DNA from: VRUE01 sp963695835
GTDB taxonomy: Bacteria > Actinomycetota > Thermoleophilia > Solirubrobacterales > 70-9
Direction of reading: 5' to 3'
DNA length: 64,000 nt
Assembly: GCA_963695835.1 (NCBI GenBank)
Contig: CAVOHR010000003.1
Span: forward strand, 462,515 to 526,514
The notes under the pieces are model-generated. The model was not told where the DNA came from. It ran no database searches and worked only from the letters and a program-made list of their open reading frames with translations. Of the stretch, positions 24,949-32,479 are shown one piece after another (positions within the stretch are counted from its first letter, which is position 1; each line of letters begins with the position of its first letter). The translations under genes were made by a program, and so were the position numbers.

Positions 24949-25886
24949 GACCCGGGCGCTCCTTCCGCGGGTGGCGTAGGGCTGGGTTCCCCGCCCGGCG
25001 AGGGCGGGGTGGCCTGCCCTGCGACAGGACCCGCGGCCGGTTGCCCCTGTCCCTGAGCCTTCTCGGCTTCCTCGGCCGCTTTCTTCGCCGCCTCCTCGGC
25101 TTCCAGCCGTGCTTTCTCTTCCTCCTCGCGCTTCTTCCGCTCTTCCTCCTCCTTCTTGCGCCGCTCCATCTCTTCGGCGAGGCGGCGTTCCTCCTGGACG
25201 CGCCAGGCGCCGGCGCCCTCCTCGATCGCGGCGCCGATCGTGCCGATCACCAGCTGGCAGGAGCGGATCGCGTCGTCGTTGCCGGGGATCACGTAGTCGA
25301 TCGGCGTCGGGTCGCAGTTGGTGTCGACCAGGCCGATGATCGGGATCCGCAGCCGGGCCGCCTCGCGCACCGCGATCTCCTCGGTTTTCAGGTCGGTGAC
25401 GAAGACCGCGTCGGGCAGCCGGTCCATGTCGCGGACGCCGCCGAGGTTGTACTCGAGCTTCGCCAGTTCGGCCTGCATCCCCATCCGCTCCTTGGTCGGC
25501 AGCAGCTCGAGTTTGCCCTCCTCCTGCCAGGAGGTCAGCTCGTGCAGGCGGGAGATCCGGGCCGAGATCGTGTTGAAGTTGGTCAGCAGCCCGCCCAGCC
25601 AGCGCTGGTTGACGTAGGGCATCTTGCAGCGTTCGGCCCATTCCTGGACCGGCCCGCGCGCCTGCTTCTTGGTGCCGACGAAGAGCACGGTTCCGCCGCC
25701 GCCGGCCAGCTCGCCGGCGAAGCGGCGGGCGTTCTCCAGCAGCGCCTCGGTCTGGACCAGGTCGATGATGTGGATCCCGTCCAGCTCGCCGAAGATGTAG
25801 CGGCGCATGTTCGGGTTCCAGCGTCGGGTTTGGTGGCCGAAGTGGACTCCGGCCTCCAGCAGCTCTTTGAGGCCCGCGTCTGGCAT
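24945..25886 (-). CDS. rpsB: 30S ribosomal protein S2 with long charged C-terminal extension
   Basis: 313-residue S2. The conserved core runs to about residue 228 (GVHFGHQTRRWNP, the RWLGGLLTNF region, VDTNCDP). It is followed by an added Glu/Lys/Arg-rich coiled-coil stretch (about 229-272) and a Pro/Gly/Ala tail. Standard S2 is about 230-260 residues, so the extension is 50-80 residues. The start ATG 25886 follows an AAGGAG site. It heads the long run to pgsA; a hairpin and a -10 candidate are upstream. Confidence 0.95.
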   Translation of the reverse strand: MPDAGLKELLEAGVHFGHQTRRWNPNMRRYIFGELDGIHIIDLVQTEALLENARRFAGELAGGGGTVLFVGTKKQARGPVQEWAERCKMPYVNQRWLGGLLTNFNTISARISRLHELTSWQEEGKLELLPTKERMGMQAELAKLEYNLGGVRDMDRLPDAVFVTDLKTEEIAVREAARLRIPIIGLVDTNCDPTPIDYVIPGNDDAIRSCQLVIGTIGAAIEEGAGAWRVQEERRLAEEMERRKKEEEERKKREEEEKARLEAEEAAKKAAEEAEKAQGQGQPAAGPVAGQATPPSPGGEPSPTPPAEGAPGS

Positions 25887-25923
25887 TGTCAGAATGTCTC
25901 CTTGGTCTTGCGGTGAAGCCCCG

Positions 25924-25956
25924 CCGGCCTTGCCGGGACACGGCCAAGGTGGCCGG
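25924..25956 (-). promoter_or_regulatory. rpsB leader hairpin
   Basis: In the 135-base region upstream of rpsB, CCGGCCTTG (25924-25932) can pair with a CAAGG...GGCCGG segment ending at 25956, a nine-pair stem with a three-base bulge in the mRNA leader. S2 leaders are often bound by the protein for autoregulation, so this is a candidate site. A TACAAT -10 candidate lies at 26001-26006 on the minus strand, without a convincing -35. Confidence 0.35.
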
Positions 25957-26021
25957 TCAGGATCCGGTGCGGATCGGCGGGGGTCGGTTTGAACCGAGCG
26001 ATTGTAGTGCGGAAGCCGCTC

Positions 26022-26699
26022 TCAGGCGCCCCGGGCGGCCTCCAGCGCCGCGGCCAGGTCGGCGGGCAGCTCGGAGCCGAAGCTCAGCGACTCGCCGGTC
26101 GCCGGGTGCTCGAAGGAGAGCCGGTGGGCGTGCAGGAACTGCCGCGTGAGGCCGTAGCGCCGCTCGCCCCCGTAGGTCGTGTCGCCCGCCAGCGGGTGGC
26201 CGATCGCCGCGAAGTGGGCGCGGATCTGGTGCGTGCGGCCGGTCTCCAGCCGCGCCTCCAGGTAGGTGTCGGCGGCGAGCAGCTCGAGCACGGTGAAGTG
26301 GGTGCGGGCCTGCCTCGAGGCGGCGCCCGAGACGGCCATCCGGTGGCGCTGATGCGCGGCGCGGCCGATCGGCGCGTCGATCGTCCCCGTGCGCGAGGCG
26401 AGCCGCCCCTGGGCCAGCGCCAGGTAGGCGCGCTCCACCTCGCGCTTTCGCACCGCCTCCTGCAGCGCCGCGTGGGTGGCGTCGTCGCGGGCGACGACGA
26501 GCAGCCCGCTGGTCCCCTTGTCGAGCCGGTGGACGATCCCCGGCCGCTCCGGGTCGGCGCCGCCGCCGAGGATCTCGGCCAGCTCGTCGACCAGGGTCGG
26601 CCCCTGGTAGGAGGGCGCCGGGTGGACGACCAGCCCGGCCGGCTTGTCGACCACCGCCAGCCACTCGTCGAGGTGGACGACGTGCAGCGCGGAGCTCAT
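26022..26699 (-). CDS. RluA/RluD family rRNA pseudouridine synthase, no S4 domain
   Basis: 225-residue pseudouridine synthase. The catalytic Asp is in HRLDKGTSGLLVVA; the start region VVDKPAGLVVHP and the later ETGRTHQIRAHF motif are standard. RluD usually has an N-terminal S4 RNA-binding domain of about 80 residues, which is absent here; the gene starts at ATG 26699, overlapping the lspA stop by four bases, and the frame upstream lies inside lspA. So this is either a naturally short member or a protein that relies on other contacts. The target uridine in rRNA cannot be fixed. Confidence 0.87.
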   Translation of the reverse strand: MSSALHVVHLDEWLAVVDKPAGLVVHPAPSYQGPTLVDELAEILGGGADPERPGIVHRLDKGTSGLLVVARDDATHAALQEAVRKREVERAYLALAQGRLASRTGTIDAPIGRAAHQRHRMAVSGAASRQARTHFTVLELLAADTYLEARLETGRTHQIRAHFAAIGHPLAGDTTYGGERRYGLTRQFLHAHRLSFEHPATGESLSFGSELPADLAAALEAARGA

Positions 26700-27151
26700 C
26701 CGTCCTCTCGCAGGTAGCTCAGGGCCAGGATCGCGACGCCGAGGGTGATCGCCACGTCGGCCAGGTTGAACGGTGGCCAGGAGAGGAAGTCGACGTAATC
26801 GGTTACCGCGTCGGCCCGGATCCGGTCGGCGAGGTTGCCGAGCGCGCCGCCGGCCAGCAGGCCGACCGCGACCCACATCCAGGGCCGGGTCGGGTTGCGG
26901 GCGAAGAGCGCGCCGACGAACAGCAGCGCGCCGACCGTCAGCGCGACCAGCGCCGCCCCGCCACCCCTGGCCAGGCCGAAGGCGACCCCCTGGTTGTGGG
27001 CCAGCGTCAACCCGAGCGGGCCGATCAGGTCGACGTGCTGGGCGGGGACCAGGTGGTCCTCGACGATCGCCTTCGCCACCTGGTCGAGGACGACGACGAT
27101 GCCGCAGAGCGCCCCGGCGAGGCGCCAGGCGCGGGCCTCGGCGCCGCTCAC
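26696..27151 (-). CDS. lspA: Lipoprotein signal peptidase
   Basis: 151-residue four-helix membrane aspartyl protease that removes signal peptides from prolipoproteins. The two catalytic aspartates are in the conserved GNLADRI / TDYVDF and FNLADVAI segments near the C-terminus; LTLAHNQGVAFGL is the typical second-helix motif. Start GTG 27151 overlaps the yggT-like stop by four bases. The lspA-rluD pair is a widespread arrangement. Confidence 0.93.
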   Translation of the reverse strand: MSGAEARAWRLAGALCGIVVVLDQVAKAIVEDHLVPAQHVDLIGPLGLTLAHNQGVAFGLARGGGAALVALTVGALLFVGALFARNPTRPWMWVAVGLLAGGALGNLADRIRADAVTDYVDFLSWPPFNLADVAITLGVAILALSYLREDG

Positions 27152-27450
27152 CCTTCGATCAGCGCGACGACCACGCTGCGCACCACGAAGAGAACGACGA
27201 TCCCGATCATCGGGCTGAGGTCGAGGGCGAAGCCGCCGCCGCCGAGCGGCGGGATCACCCGCCGGAAGACGTTGAGGTAGGGGTTGGTCGTCTCGGCGAC
27301 GAAGTCGAGCCCGGCCCGCAGCCAGCGGTTGTGGGGCATCCGCGGGATCCACGAGCTGAGCACGTTGACGAAGATCAGGACGATGTAGACGAGGAACAGC
27401 GCGTCGACGTAGTTGGCGACGTCGGCGCGGGTAAGAGCCGCCGCGATCAC
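27148..27450 (-). CDS. YggT family membrane protein
   Basis: 100-residue protein with two hydrophobic segments, the first at DALFLVYIVLIFVNVLSSW and the second at SPMIGIVVLFVVRSVVVAL, and the conserved YLNVFRRVIPP between them. YggT proteins sit beside sepF and proC in many bacteria and are linked to division or envelope functions without a defined role. Start GTG 27450 overlaps the proC stop by four bases. Confidence 0.87.
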   Translation of the reverse strand: MIAAALTRADVANYVDALFLVYIVLIFVNVLSSWIPRMPHNRWLRAGLDFVAETTNPYLNVFRRVIPPLGGGGFALDLSPMIGIVVLFVVRSVVVALIEG

Positions 27451-28190
27451 CCGCGCATCCTCTCCAGCGACGCCCTGACGGCGGCTTCGAACGCCGCCCG
27501 GCCGCCCTCTCTGTCGAGCGCCTCGAGCCCGGCCTCGGTGCTCCCGCCGGGGGATGCGACAGCTTCGCGCACGTCGGCTGGGTGCCGCAACCGCAGCAGC
27601 TCGGCGGTCCCGCCCGTCGTCTCGACGACCAGCTCGCGGGCGAGCTCGGCGTCCAGCCCGGCCTCCACCCCGGCATCGGCGATCGCCTCCACCGCAAGCG
27701 CCAGATAGGCCGGCGCGCACCCCATCACCGCCGTCGCGGCATCGAATTCCGCGTCCGCCAGCTCGACCACGTGGCCGAGGCAGCCGAGCAGCCGTCGCAG
27801 CTCCGGGCCGGCCGTCCCGGCAAGGCAGAGGACTCCGCGCCGCACCTCGACCGCGACATTCGGCATTACCCGGGCGACCTCGGCCCCGGGAACGGCCGCT
27901 TCGACGCTCGCCAGAGAGGTGGCGCCCAGCAGCGAGACGACCGCCTTGGCGCCGCCAAGCTCACTCCCCACCTCCTCGAGCATCACCGGCTTCACGGCAA
28001 GCACAACCACATCGGCCCGCTCAGCCAGCTCACGATTCGACCCGACGGCCTCCCCTCGAACTTCCGTCGCCAGCTCCTCAGCCCGCCCGGACCCGGAATC
28101 GGTGAAAAGCATCTCGTCCACCTTGCCGGCCAAGCCATGCGCCATGGCCCTGGCCATGCTCCCAGCCCCGACAAAGCCGACGATCATCAT
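27447..28190 (-). CDS. proC: Pyrroline-5-carboxylate reductase
   Basis: 247-residue NAD(P)H-dependent enzyme for the last step of proline synthesis. The Rossmann start is VGFVGAGSMARAM; VVLAVKP is the usual second motif and the C-terminal REAVASPGGSTEAGL is the ProC signature. Slightly short for the family. It sits between a large inverted repeat (28215-28326) and yggT, in the common sepF-proC-yggT neighbourhood. Confidence 0.94.
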   Translation of the reverse strand: MMIVGFVGAGSMARAMAHGLAGKVDEMLFTDSGSGRAEELATEVRGEAVGSNRELAERADVVVLAVKPVMLEEVGSELGGAKAVVSLLGATSLASVEAAVPGAEVARVMPNVAVEVRRGVLCLAGTAGPELRRLLGCLGHVVELADAEFDAATAVMGCAPAYLALAVEAIADAGVEAGLDAELARELVVETTGGTAELLRLRHPADVREAVASPGGSTEAGLEALDREGGRAAFEAAVRASLERMRG

Positions 28191-28214
28191 CCGCAGCCTA
28201 GTAGCGGCCGGATA

Positions 28215-28326
28215 GGGAGGGTCGGGTGGCCCTCAAAGCGGCTTGTACTTTTTCCGAAATCCGGCCCGCGGACAGCCGGTATCTGTCTTCGGAAAAAGTT
28301 GAGCGTGAGGGCTACCCGACCCTCCC
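28215..28326. repeat. Nested inverted repeat between sepF and proC
   Basis: Three concentric stems. The outer arms are 21 bases each (28215-28235 and 28306-28326) with 20 identities, the exception being a possible G-U pair. The middle arms are a perfect 12-base ACTTTTTCCGAA (28247-28258) against 28288-28299. The inner arms are CCGGC (28261-28265) and GCCGG (28275-28279). It fills most of the 147-base gap between sepF and proC. It may be an RNA hairpin that tunes readthrough, a terminator without a U tract, or a palindromic repeat unit. Confidence 0.75.
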
Positions 28327-28337
28327 CCACCCCCAAC

Positions 28338-28871
28338 CTAGGACTGGTTGAAGAACCCTTTGTCGAGCAACCGAGCCTTCTCCTCGGCCGACACCTCGAC
28401 ATTCCGCGGCGTCAGCAGGAAGATCTTCTCGGCAATCCGCTGCATCCCCCCGTCGAGCGCGTACGTCAGCCCGGAGCAGAAGTCGATCATCCGCTTCGAC
28501 AGCTCGTGATCGGTCGTCTGCAGGTTGAGGATCACCGGCACCGAGCGCTTGAACTGGTCGGCGACCTGCTGCGCGTCGTTGAAGTTGCGCGGGATGACGA
28601 GGTGGACCTTGACGTCGGAGTCGCCGCCGACCGGCCGCAGGGTGCGGGTCCGGGAGGCCGAGATCGGCTCGTCGTCGGCGAAGATGTCGTCGATCTCGTC
28701 GCGGCGCGAGCGGCGCGAGGTCGGCAGGCGGCGCACCTGGCTCGACTCGCGGCGGGCTTCGATCTCCTCTTCGTCGGTGCCGAAGTCTTCCTCGTATTCC
28801 GGCCCGTGCTCGTGCTCTTCGGCCAAGCCGAAGTAGACCAATGCTCTATGCCAGGTGTCGCGTAGTGCCAT
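28338..28871 (-). CDS. sepF: Cell division protein SepF
   Basis: 177-residue protein that tethers FtsZ to the membrane and aids septum formation. An N-terminal amphipathic, membrane-targeting helix (MALRDTWHRALVYFGLAEE) is followed by an acidic, disordered linker and the DUF552 core starting near residue 85 (VHLVIPRNFNDAQQVADQF, then VILNLQTTDHELSKRMIDF). Gene order with yggS upstream and proC-yggT downstream is the standard dcw-flanking neighbourhood. Confidence 0.95.
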   Translation of the reverse strand: MALRDTWHRALVYFGLAEEHEHGPEYEEDFGTDEEEIEARRESSQVRRLPTSRRSRRDEIDDIFADDEPISASRTRTLRPVGGDSDVKVHLVIPRNFNDAQQVADQFKRSVPVILNLQTTDHELSKRMIDFCSGLTYALDGGMQRIAEKIFLLTPRNVEVSAEEKARLLDKGFFNQS

Positions 28872-28926
28872 GCGTGCGTCTTTCGGCTCCTCGCAGCCGA
28901 TTCCTTTACGGATTATGGCTCAAACG

Positions 28927-29559
28927 TCACATGTACAGGGTGGTGCCCAGGCGGATGATCGTCGCGCCCTCCTCGACCGCGACCGGCCAGTCCTGCGAGG
29001 TACCCATCGAGAGCCGTTCGAGGCCGTGCTCCGCCGCCAGCTCGGCCAGGCGGGCGAAGTGCGGGCGGGAATCCTCGGGGTCGGTGCTGAACGGCGGCAT
29101 CGTCATCAGGCCGGAGACCCGCACCGGGCAGCGCTCGAGGAAGTCGCCGAGCTGCTCCGGCGCGACTCCGCCCTTGCCCTGCTCGCCGGCGACGTTGACC
29201 TCGATCAGGACCTCGGTGGCGGCGTCGCCGTGGCGCCCGAGCTGCTCCAGGGCGGATTCGGTGGCGACCGAGTGGATCAGGCGGCAGATCGGCAGCAGGC
29301 GCTTCACCTTGCGGCTCTGCAGGTTGCCGATGAAGTCCCACTCGAACGCATCGCGCCAGCGCTCGTGCTTCGCCTCCATGTCCTGCTGGCGGTTCTCGCC
29401 GACCAGGGCGACGCCGGCCTCGGCGAGCGCGCCCATCTCCTCCAGCGGCACGTACTTGGTCGCGGCGAGGATCTCGACGTCCTCGCCGACCCGTTCGCGC
29501 ACCGCCTCGAGGTTGGCGGCGATCTTCGCCGGCTCGAGGCCGTGGATCAGGCCGGGCAT
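28927..29559 (-). CDS. YggS family pyridoxal phosphate homeostasis protein
   Basis: 210-residue single-domain, alanine-racemase-fold PLP-binding protein (PLPBP). The PLP lysine is in ILAATKYVP; GENRQQD, WDFIGNLQSRKVK and the C-terminal LSMGTSQDW and IRLGTTLY are family motifs. It maintains free PLP levels rather than catalysing a known reaction. The start ATG 29559 lies one base after the pgeF stop. Confidence 0.92.
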   Translation of the reverse strand: MPGLIHGLEPAKIAANLEAVRERVGEDVEILAATKYVPLEEMGALAEAGVALVGENRQQDMEAKHERWRDAFEWDFIGNLQSRKVKRLLPICRLIHSVATESALEQLGRHGDAATEVLIEVNVAGEQGKGGVAPEQLGDFLERCPVRVSGLMTMPPFSTDPEDSRPHFARLAELAAEHGLERLSMGTSQDWPVAVEEGATIIRLGTTLYM

Positions 29560-29560
29560 C

Positions 29561-30286
29561 TCACGCCTCCGCGATCCAGGCGAGGCCGGCCTGGCGGCCG
29601 CTGCGGCCGGCGTCGCGCCGGTGGGAGAAGAAGCGGCCCCCTTCGCAGCTCGTGCAGAGGCCGGCGGTCTCGATCTGCTCGACGCGGGCCTCACGCAACA
29701 GCCGCCGCGCCACCTCGGCCAGGTCGAGCATCCGGCCCGCGGCGATCCCGGGGCCGAGATGGCCGAAGGCCTCGCGCACCTCGTCGCCGACCTCGTAGCA
29801 GCAGGCGCCGATCCCGGGGCCGATCGCCGCGTCGGTCGCGTCGACGGCCGCCACTCCCCGCGCGACGATTCCGGCGGCGAGGCCGCGCCAGCCGCAGTGC
29901 AGCATCGCGACGCCGCGCGGGCCGGACAGCGCGACCGGCAGGCAGTCGGCGACGAAGACGAGCGCCGCCAGGCCGGGCGCGGATACGACCTGCCCGTCCG
30001 CCTCACCAACCCCAAGCGGGGTGGCGGGGGCGGCGCGGTGGATCGTCAGGTCGATGCCGTGGACCTGGCGGCCGAAGGCGATCCGATCCGTGGCGATGTT
30101 CAGCGCTCCCGCGAGCCGGCGCCGGTTTTCGTTCACCCGGCCGGGCTCGTCCTCGGTCAGGATGCCGAGGTTGAGGCTGTCGTAGGGCGACAGGCTGACG
30201 CCGCCCCGCCGGGTCGAGAAGGCGGCCCGGGCGCCCGGCAGCTCCGCCTCCAGCCATTCGACGCCGCCGGTCTCCCGCCACTCCAT
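29561..30286 (-). CDS. pgeF: Purine nucleoside phosphorylase / laccase-domain protein (YfiH family)
   Basis: 241-residue multicopper-polyphenol-oxidase-fold protein. Metal ligands are in FGRQVHG, FVADCLPVAL and AMLHCGWRGLAAGIV. The family has purine nucleosidase/phosphorylase activity, and in E. coli the protein edits misincorporated amino acids in peptidoglycan precursors. Start ATG 30286 shares one base with the cca-like stop. It forms a tight unit with yggS and sepF, as in many Gram-positive dcw flanks. Confidence 0.9.
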   Translation of the reverse strand: MEWRETGGVEWLEAELPGARAAFSTRRGGVSLSPYDSLNLGILTEDEPGRVNENRRRLAGALNIATDRIAFGRQVHGIDLTIHRAAPATPLGVGEADGQVVSAPGLAALVFVADCLPVALSGPRGVAMLHCGWRGLAAGIVARGVAAVDATDAAIGPGIGACCYEVGDEVREAFGHLGPGIAAGRMLDLAEVARRLLREARVEQIETAGLCTSCEGGRFFSHRRDAGRSGRQAGLAWIAEA

Positions 30287-31404
30287 CAGCCGGGCCCCTC
30301 CCGCGCCACGACCAGGGCGACGTCCAGCTCGGCCTCGCGCCCGGCGATCTCTCCGTCGAGCTTGCGCCGCAGCGCCTCCGCGAGGCCGCGGCCCAGGGCG
30401 GGCCCCTGCGGCACCCCGGCCGCGATCAGGTCGTCGCCGTCGATCTCCAGCTTCACGTCTCGCCATTCCAGCAGGTAGCGGTCGAGCCAATCGGCGCCCA
30501 GCGCCCGGGCGAGGGTCAGCTCGACCGGATCGTGTCCGCGGGTCAGCTCGACCGCCGCCGAGGGGCGATCCGGCCTGGCGCCGGCCAGCTCGACCTCGTC
30601 GCCGGGCGGCCCCAGGGCCGCGGCGAGTACCGCCTCCGCGCGCCCCGCGACCTCGTCCCAGGGCGCCCTGGCGAGCAGCTCTACCACCCGCCGCGCCAGC
30701 TCGATCCCGTCCCGGCGCGGCTCGACCAGACCCCACCCGGCGAGCAGCTCGAAGCCTCGCGCCGCCTCGGGCTCGGCCGCGAGCCGCAGCAGGTCGGCGC
30801 GGCGGCGGTCGGCCGAGACCGTCTCCAGATCGGCCTCGCGCAGCAGCACCCCCGTCTCCGCCTCCGGCTCGAACCCGAACCGGGCCGCGTAGCGCGCGGC
30901 CCGCAGCGCCCGCGTCGGGTCGTCGACGAAGGAGCCGGGATGGAGCACCCGCAGCAGGCCGGCTTCGAGGTCGCCGCGGCCGCCGCAGGGATCGATCAGC
31001 CGCGGCTCCCCCACCAGCGGGATCGCCATCGCGTTGATCGTGAAGTCGCGGCGCTTCAGATCGGTCTCGACCGCGGCCGCCGGCTCCACCACGGGCAGCG
31101 ACCCGGGATGCGGGTAGGTCTCAGACCTCGCCGCGGCGATATCGACCTCGTGCCCTTCGAGGCGGACCTTGGCGGTTGCGAAGCGCTCGTGCTCGATCAC
31201 CTCGGCGCCGAGTGCGGTGCCGAGCATCGCGGCGTCGCCGACGACGACGAGGTCGATGTCGGAGCGGCCGCGGGCGAGCAGCAGGTCGCGCACCGCGCCG
31301 CCGACCAGGTAGACCGGCACGGCGCTCGCGGCGCGCACCGCGTCCAGCTCCGGATAGGCGCGCCTCAGCGCCCCGTCGAGGTCGTCGATCGGCATCGTGG
31401 GCAT
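30286..31404 (-). CDS. CCA tRNA nucleotidyltransferase-like protein
   Basis: 372-residue class II nucleotidyltransferase. The N-terminal catalytic head has GGAVRDLLLARGRSDIDLVV (residues 35-54, with the metal-binding D-x-D), LKRRDFTINAMAI and the RxxR-type ALRAARYAARFGF. There is no recognisable HD phosphohydrolase domain. The closest functional call is CCA-adding enzyme or poly(A) polymerase-like; specificity cannot be fixed by eye. Starts at ATG 31404; an ATG three codons later is an alternative. It is divergent from a small gene across 30 bases. Confidence 0.85.
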   Translation of the reverse strand: MPTMPIDDLDGALRRAYPELDAVRAASAVPVYLVGGAVRDLLLARGRSDIDLVVVGDAAMLGTALGAEVIEHERFATAKVRLEGHEVDIAAARSETYPHPGSLPVVEPAAAVETDLKRRDFTINAMAIPLVGEPRLIDPCGGRGDLEAGLLRVLHPGSFVDDPTRALRAARYAARFGFEPEAETGVLLREADLETVSADRRRADLLRLAAEPEAARGFELLAGWGLVEPRRDGIELARRVVELLARAPWDEVAGRAEAVLAAALGPPGDEVELAGARPDRPSAAVELTRGHDPVELTLARALGADWLDRYLLEWRDVKLEIDGDDLIAAGVPQGPALGRGLAEALRRKLDGEIAGREAELDVALVVAREGPG

Positions 31405-31434
31405 CCGCGATCCCTACCATGATCGCCACTGCGG

Positions 31435-31656
31435 ATGGCCGATCGGCGGCAGGACAGGCGCGAGAGCCGGCGGCGGCAGATCCGTCGCCGGCGCCTGCTC
31501 GCCGCCGGCGCCGCGGTGGGGGCGGCGGGCTACGTCGGCGCGACCACCAAGATCCCCGGCTACACGGGTCGCGACAAGCCCTACGAACTGGCCCGCTTCG
31601 AGATCCTCGGCTCCAGCGGCGCCTCCGGCCTGGCCGAAGACCTCAGCTCCCGCTGA
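31435..31656 (+). CDS. Small Arg-rich protein with Tat-like N-terminus, unknown function
   Basis: 73-residue protein. Residues 3-20 are very rich in Arg/Gln (RRQDRRESRRRQIRRRR), followed by a hydrophobic segment LLAAGAAVGAAGYVGA and then a polar tail of about 35 residues. The layout resembles a twin-arginine signal or an N-in membrane anchor. It starts at ATG 31435, divergent from the cca-like gene, and ends three bases before the convergent hisF stop. No family is recognised; a real small gene is likely given the snug fit, but not certain. Confidence 0.5.
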   Translation: MADRRQDRRESRRRQIRRRRLLAAGAAVGAAGYVGATTKIPGYTGRDKPYELARFEILGSSGASGLAEDLSSR

Positions 31657-31659
31657 GCG

Positions 31660-32418
31660 CTACCGCCGGACGGGGATACCCGCCTCGGCCATGTGCCGCT
31701 TCGCGTCGCGGACCCGGTACTTGCCGTAATGGAAAATCGAGGCGCAGAGGACCGCGTCGGCGCCGCCCTCGGCTATCGCCTGGTTGAGGTGGTCGAGGGT
31801 GCCGGCGCCGCCGGAGGCGATCACGGGCACGCTCACGGCGTCGGCGACCGCCCGGGTCAGCTCGATGTCGTAGCCGTCGCTGGTCCCGTCGCGGTCCATA
31901 CTGGTCAACAGCACCTCCCCCGCCCCGCGCTCGACCGCCTCCCGCGCCCAGGTAACGGCATCGCGTCCCTCGATCCTCTTGCGACCGCCGTTGACGTAGA
32001 TGCCCCAGGCGCCGCTCTCCCGCTTGGCGTCGATCGCTATGACCACGCACTGGGCCCCGAAGTGATCCGCCAGCTCCGTAAGCAGCTCCGGGCGCGCGAG
32101 CGCCGAGGAGTTGACCGAGACCTTGTCGGCCCCCGCGTCGAGCACCGCCTGGGCATCCTCCACCGAGCGGATGCCGCCGCCGATCGTGAACGGGATGAAG
32201 ACGTTGTCGGCGGTGCGCCGCGCCAGCTCGACGATCGTCTCGCGCTTCTCGTGCGAGGCGGTGATGTCGAGGAAGACCAGCTCGTCGGCCCCCTCGGCGT
32301 CGTACCGCTCGGCCAGCTCGACCGGATCGCCCGCATCGCGCAGCCCGACGAAGTTCGTCCCCTTGACGACCCGCCCGGCGTCGACGTCCAGGCAGGGGAT
32401 TACGCGCTTGAGGACCAT
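31660..32418 (-). CDS. hisF: Imidazole glycerol phosphate synthase cyclase subunit
   Basis: 252-residue TIM-barrel subunit that, with HisH, forms imidazole glycerol phosphate and AICAR. The catalytic aspartates are in RVIPCLDVDAGRVVKG (residue 11) and the VIAIDAKRE segment; FTIGGGIRS and VIASGGAG bind phosphate. It is the last gene of the his cluster and is separated from hisA by a 60-base gap holding an inverted repeat. Confidence 0.96.
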   Translation of the reverse strand: MVLKRVIPCLDVDAGRVVKGTNFVGLRDAGDPVELAERYDAEGADELVFLDITASHEKRETIVELARRTADNVFIPFTIGGGIRSVEDAQAVLDAGADKVSVNSSALARPELLTELADHFGAQCVVIAIDAKRESGAWGIYVNGGRKRIEGRDAVTWAREAVERGAGEVLLTSMDRDGTSDGYDIELTRAVADAVSVPVIASGGAGTLDHLNQAIAEGGADAVLCASIFHYGKYRVRDAKRHMAEAGIPVRR

Positions 32419-32429
32419 GTCGAGAGCGT

Positions 32430-32479
32430 AGTCGGGTCGACTTGGTCGGGTATATGCCGAAAAAGTCGACCCGCCGACT
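32430..32479. repeat. Inverted repeat between hisA and hisF
   Basis: AGTCGGGTCGACTT (32430-32443) faces a 17-base arm at 32463-32479 that is its reverse complement apart from a three-base bulge. The loop is about 19 bases and AT-richer than the surroundings. The right arm touches the hisA stop codon. It could attenuate hisF relative to the upstream his genes or stabilise mRNA ends. Confidence 0.6.

Noticed and set aside
28187..28402. A 71-codon minus-strand open frame between sepF and proC
   Set aside because: It lies across the nested inverted repeat and overlaps both neighbours; the repeat itself explains the open frame.
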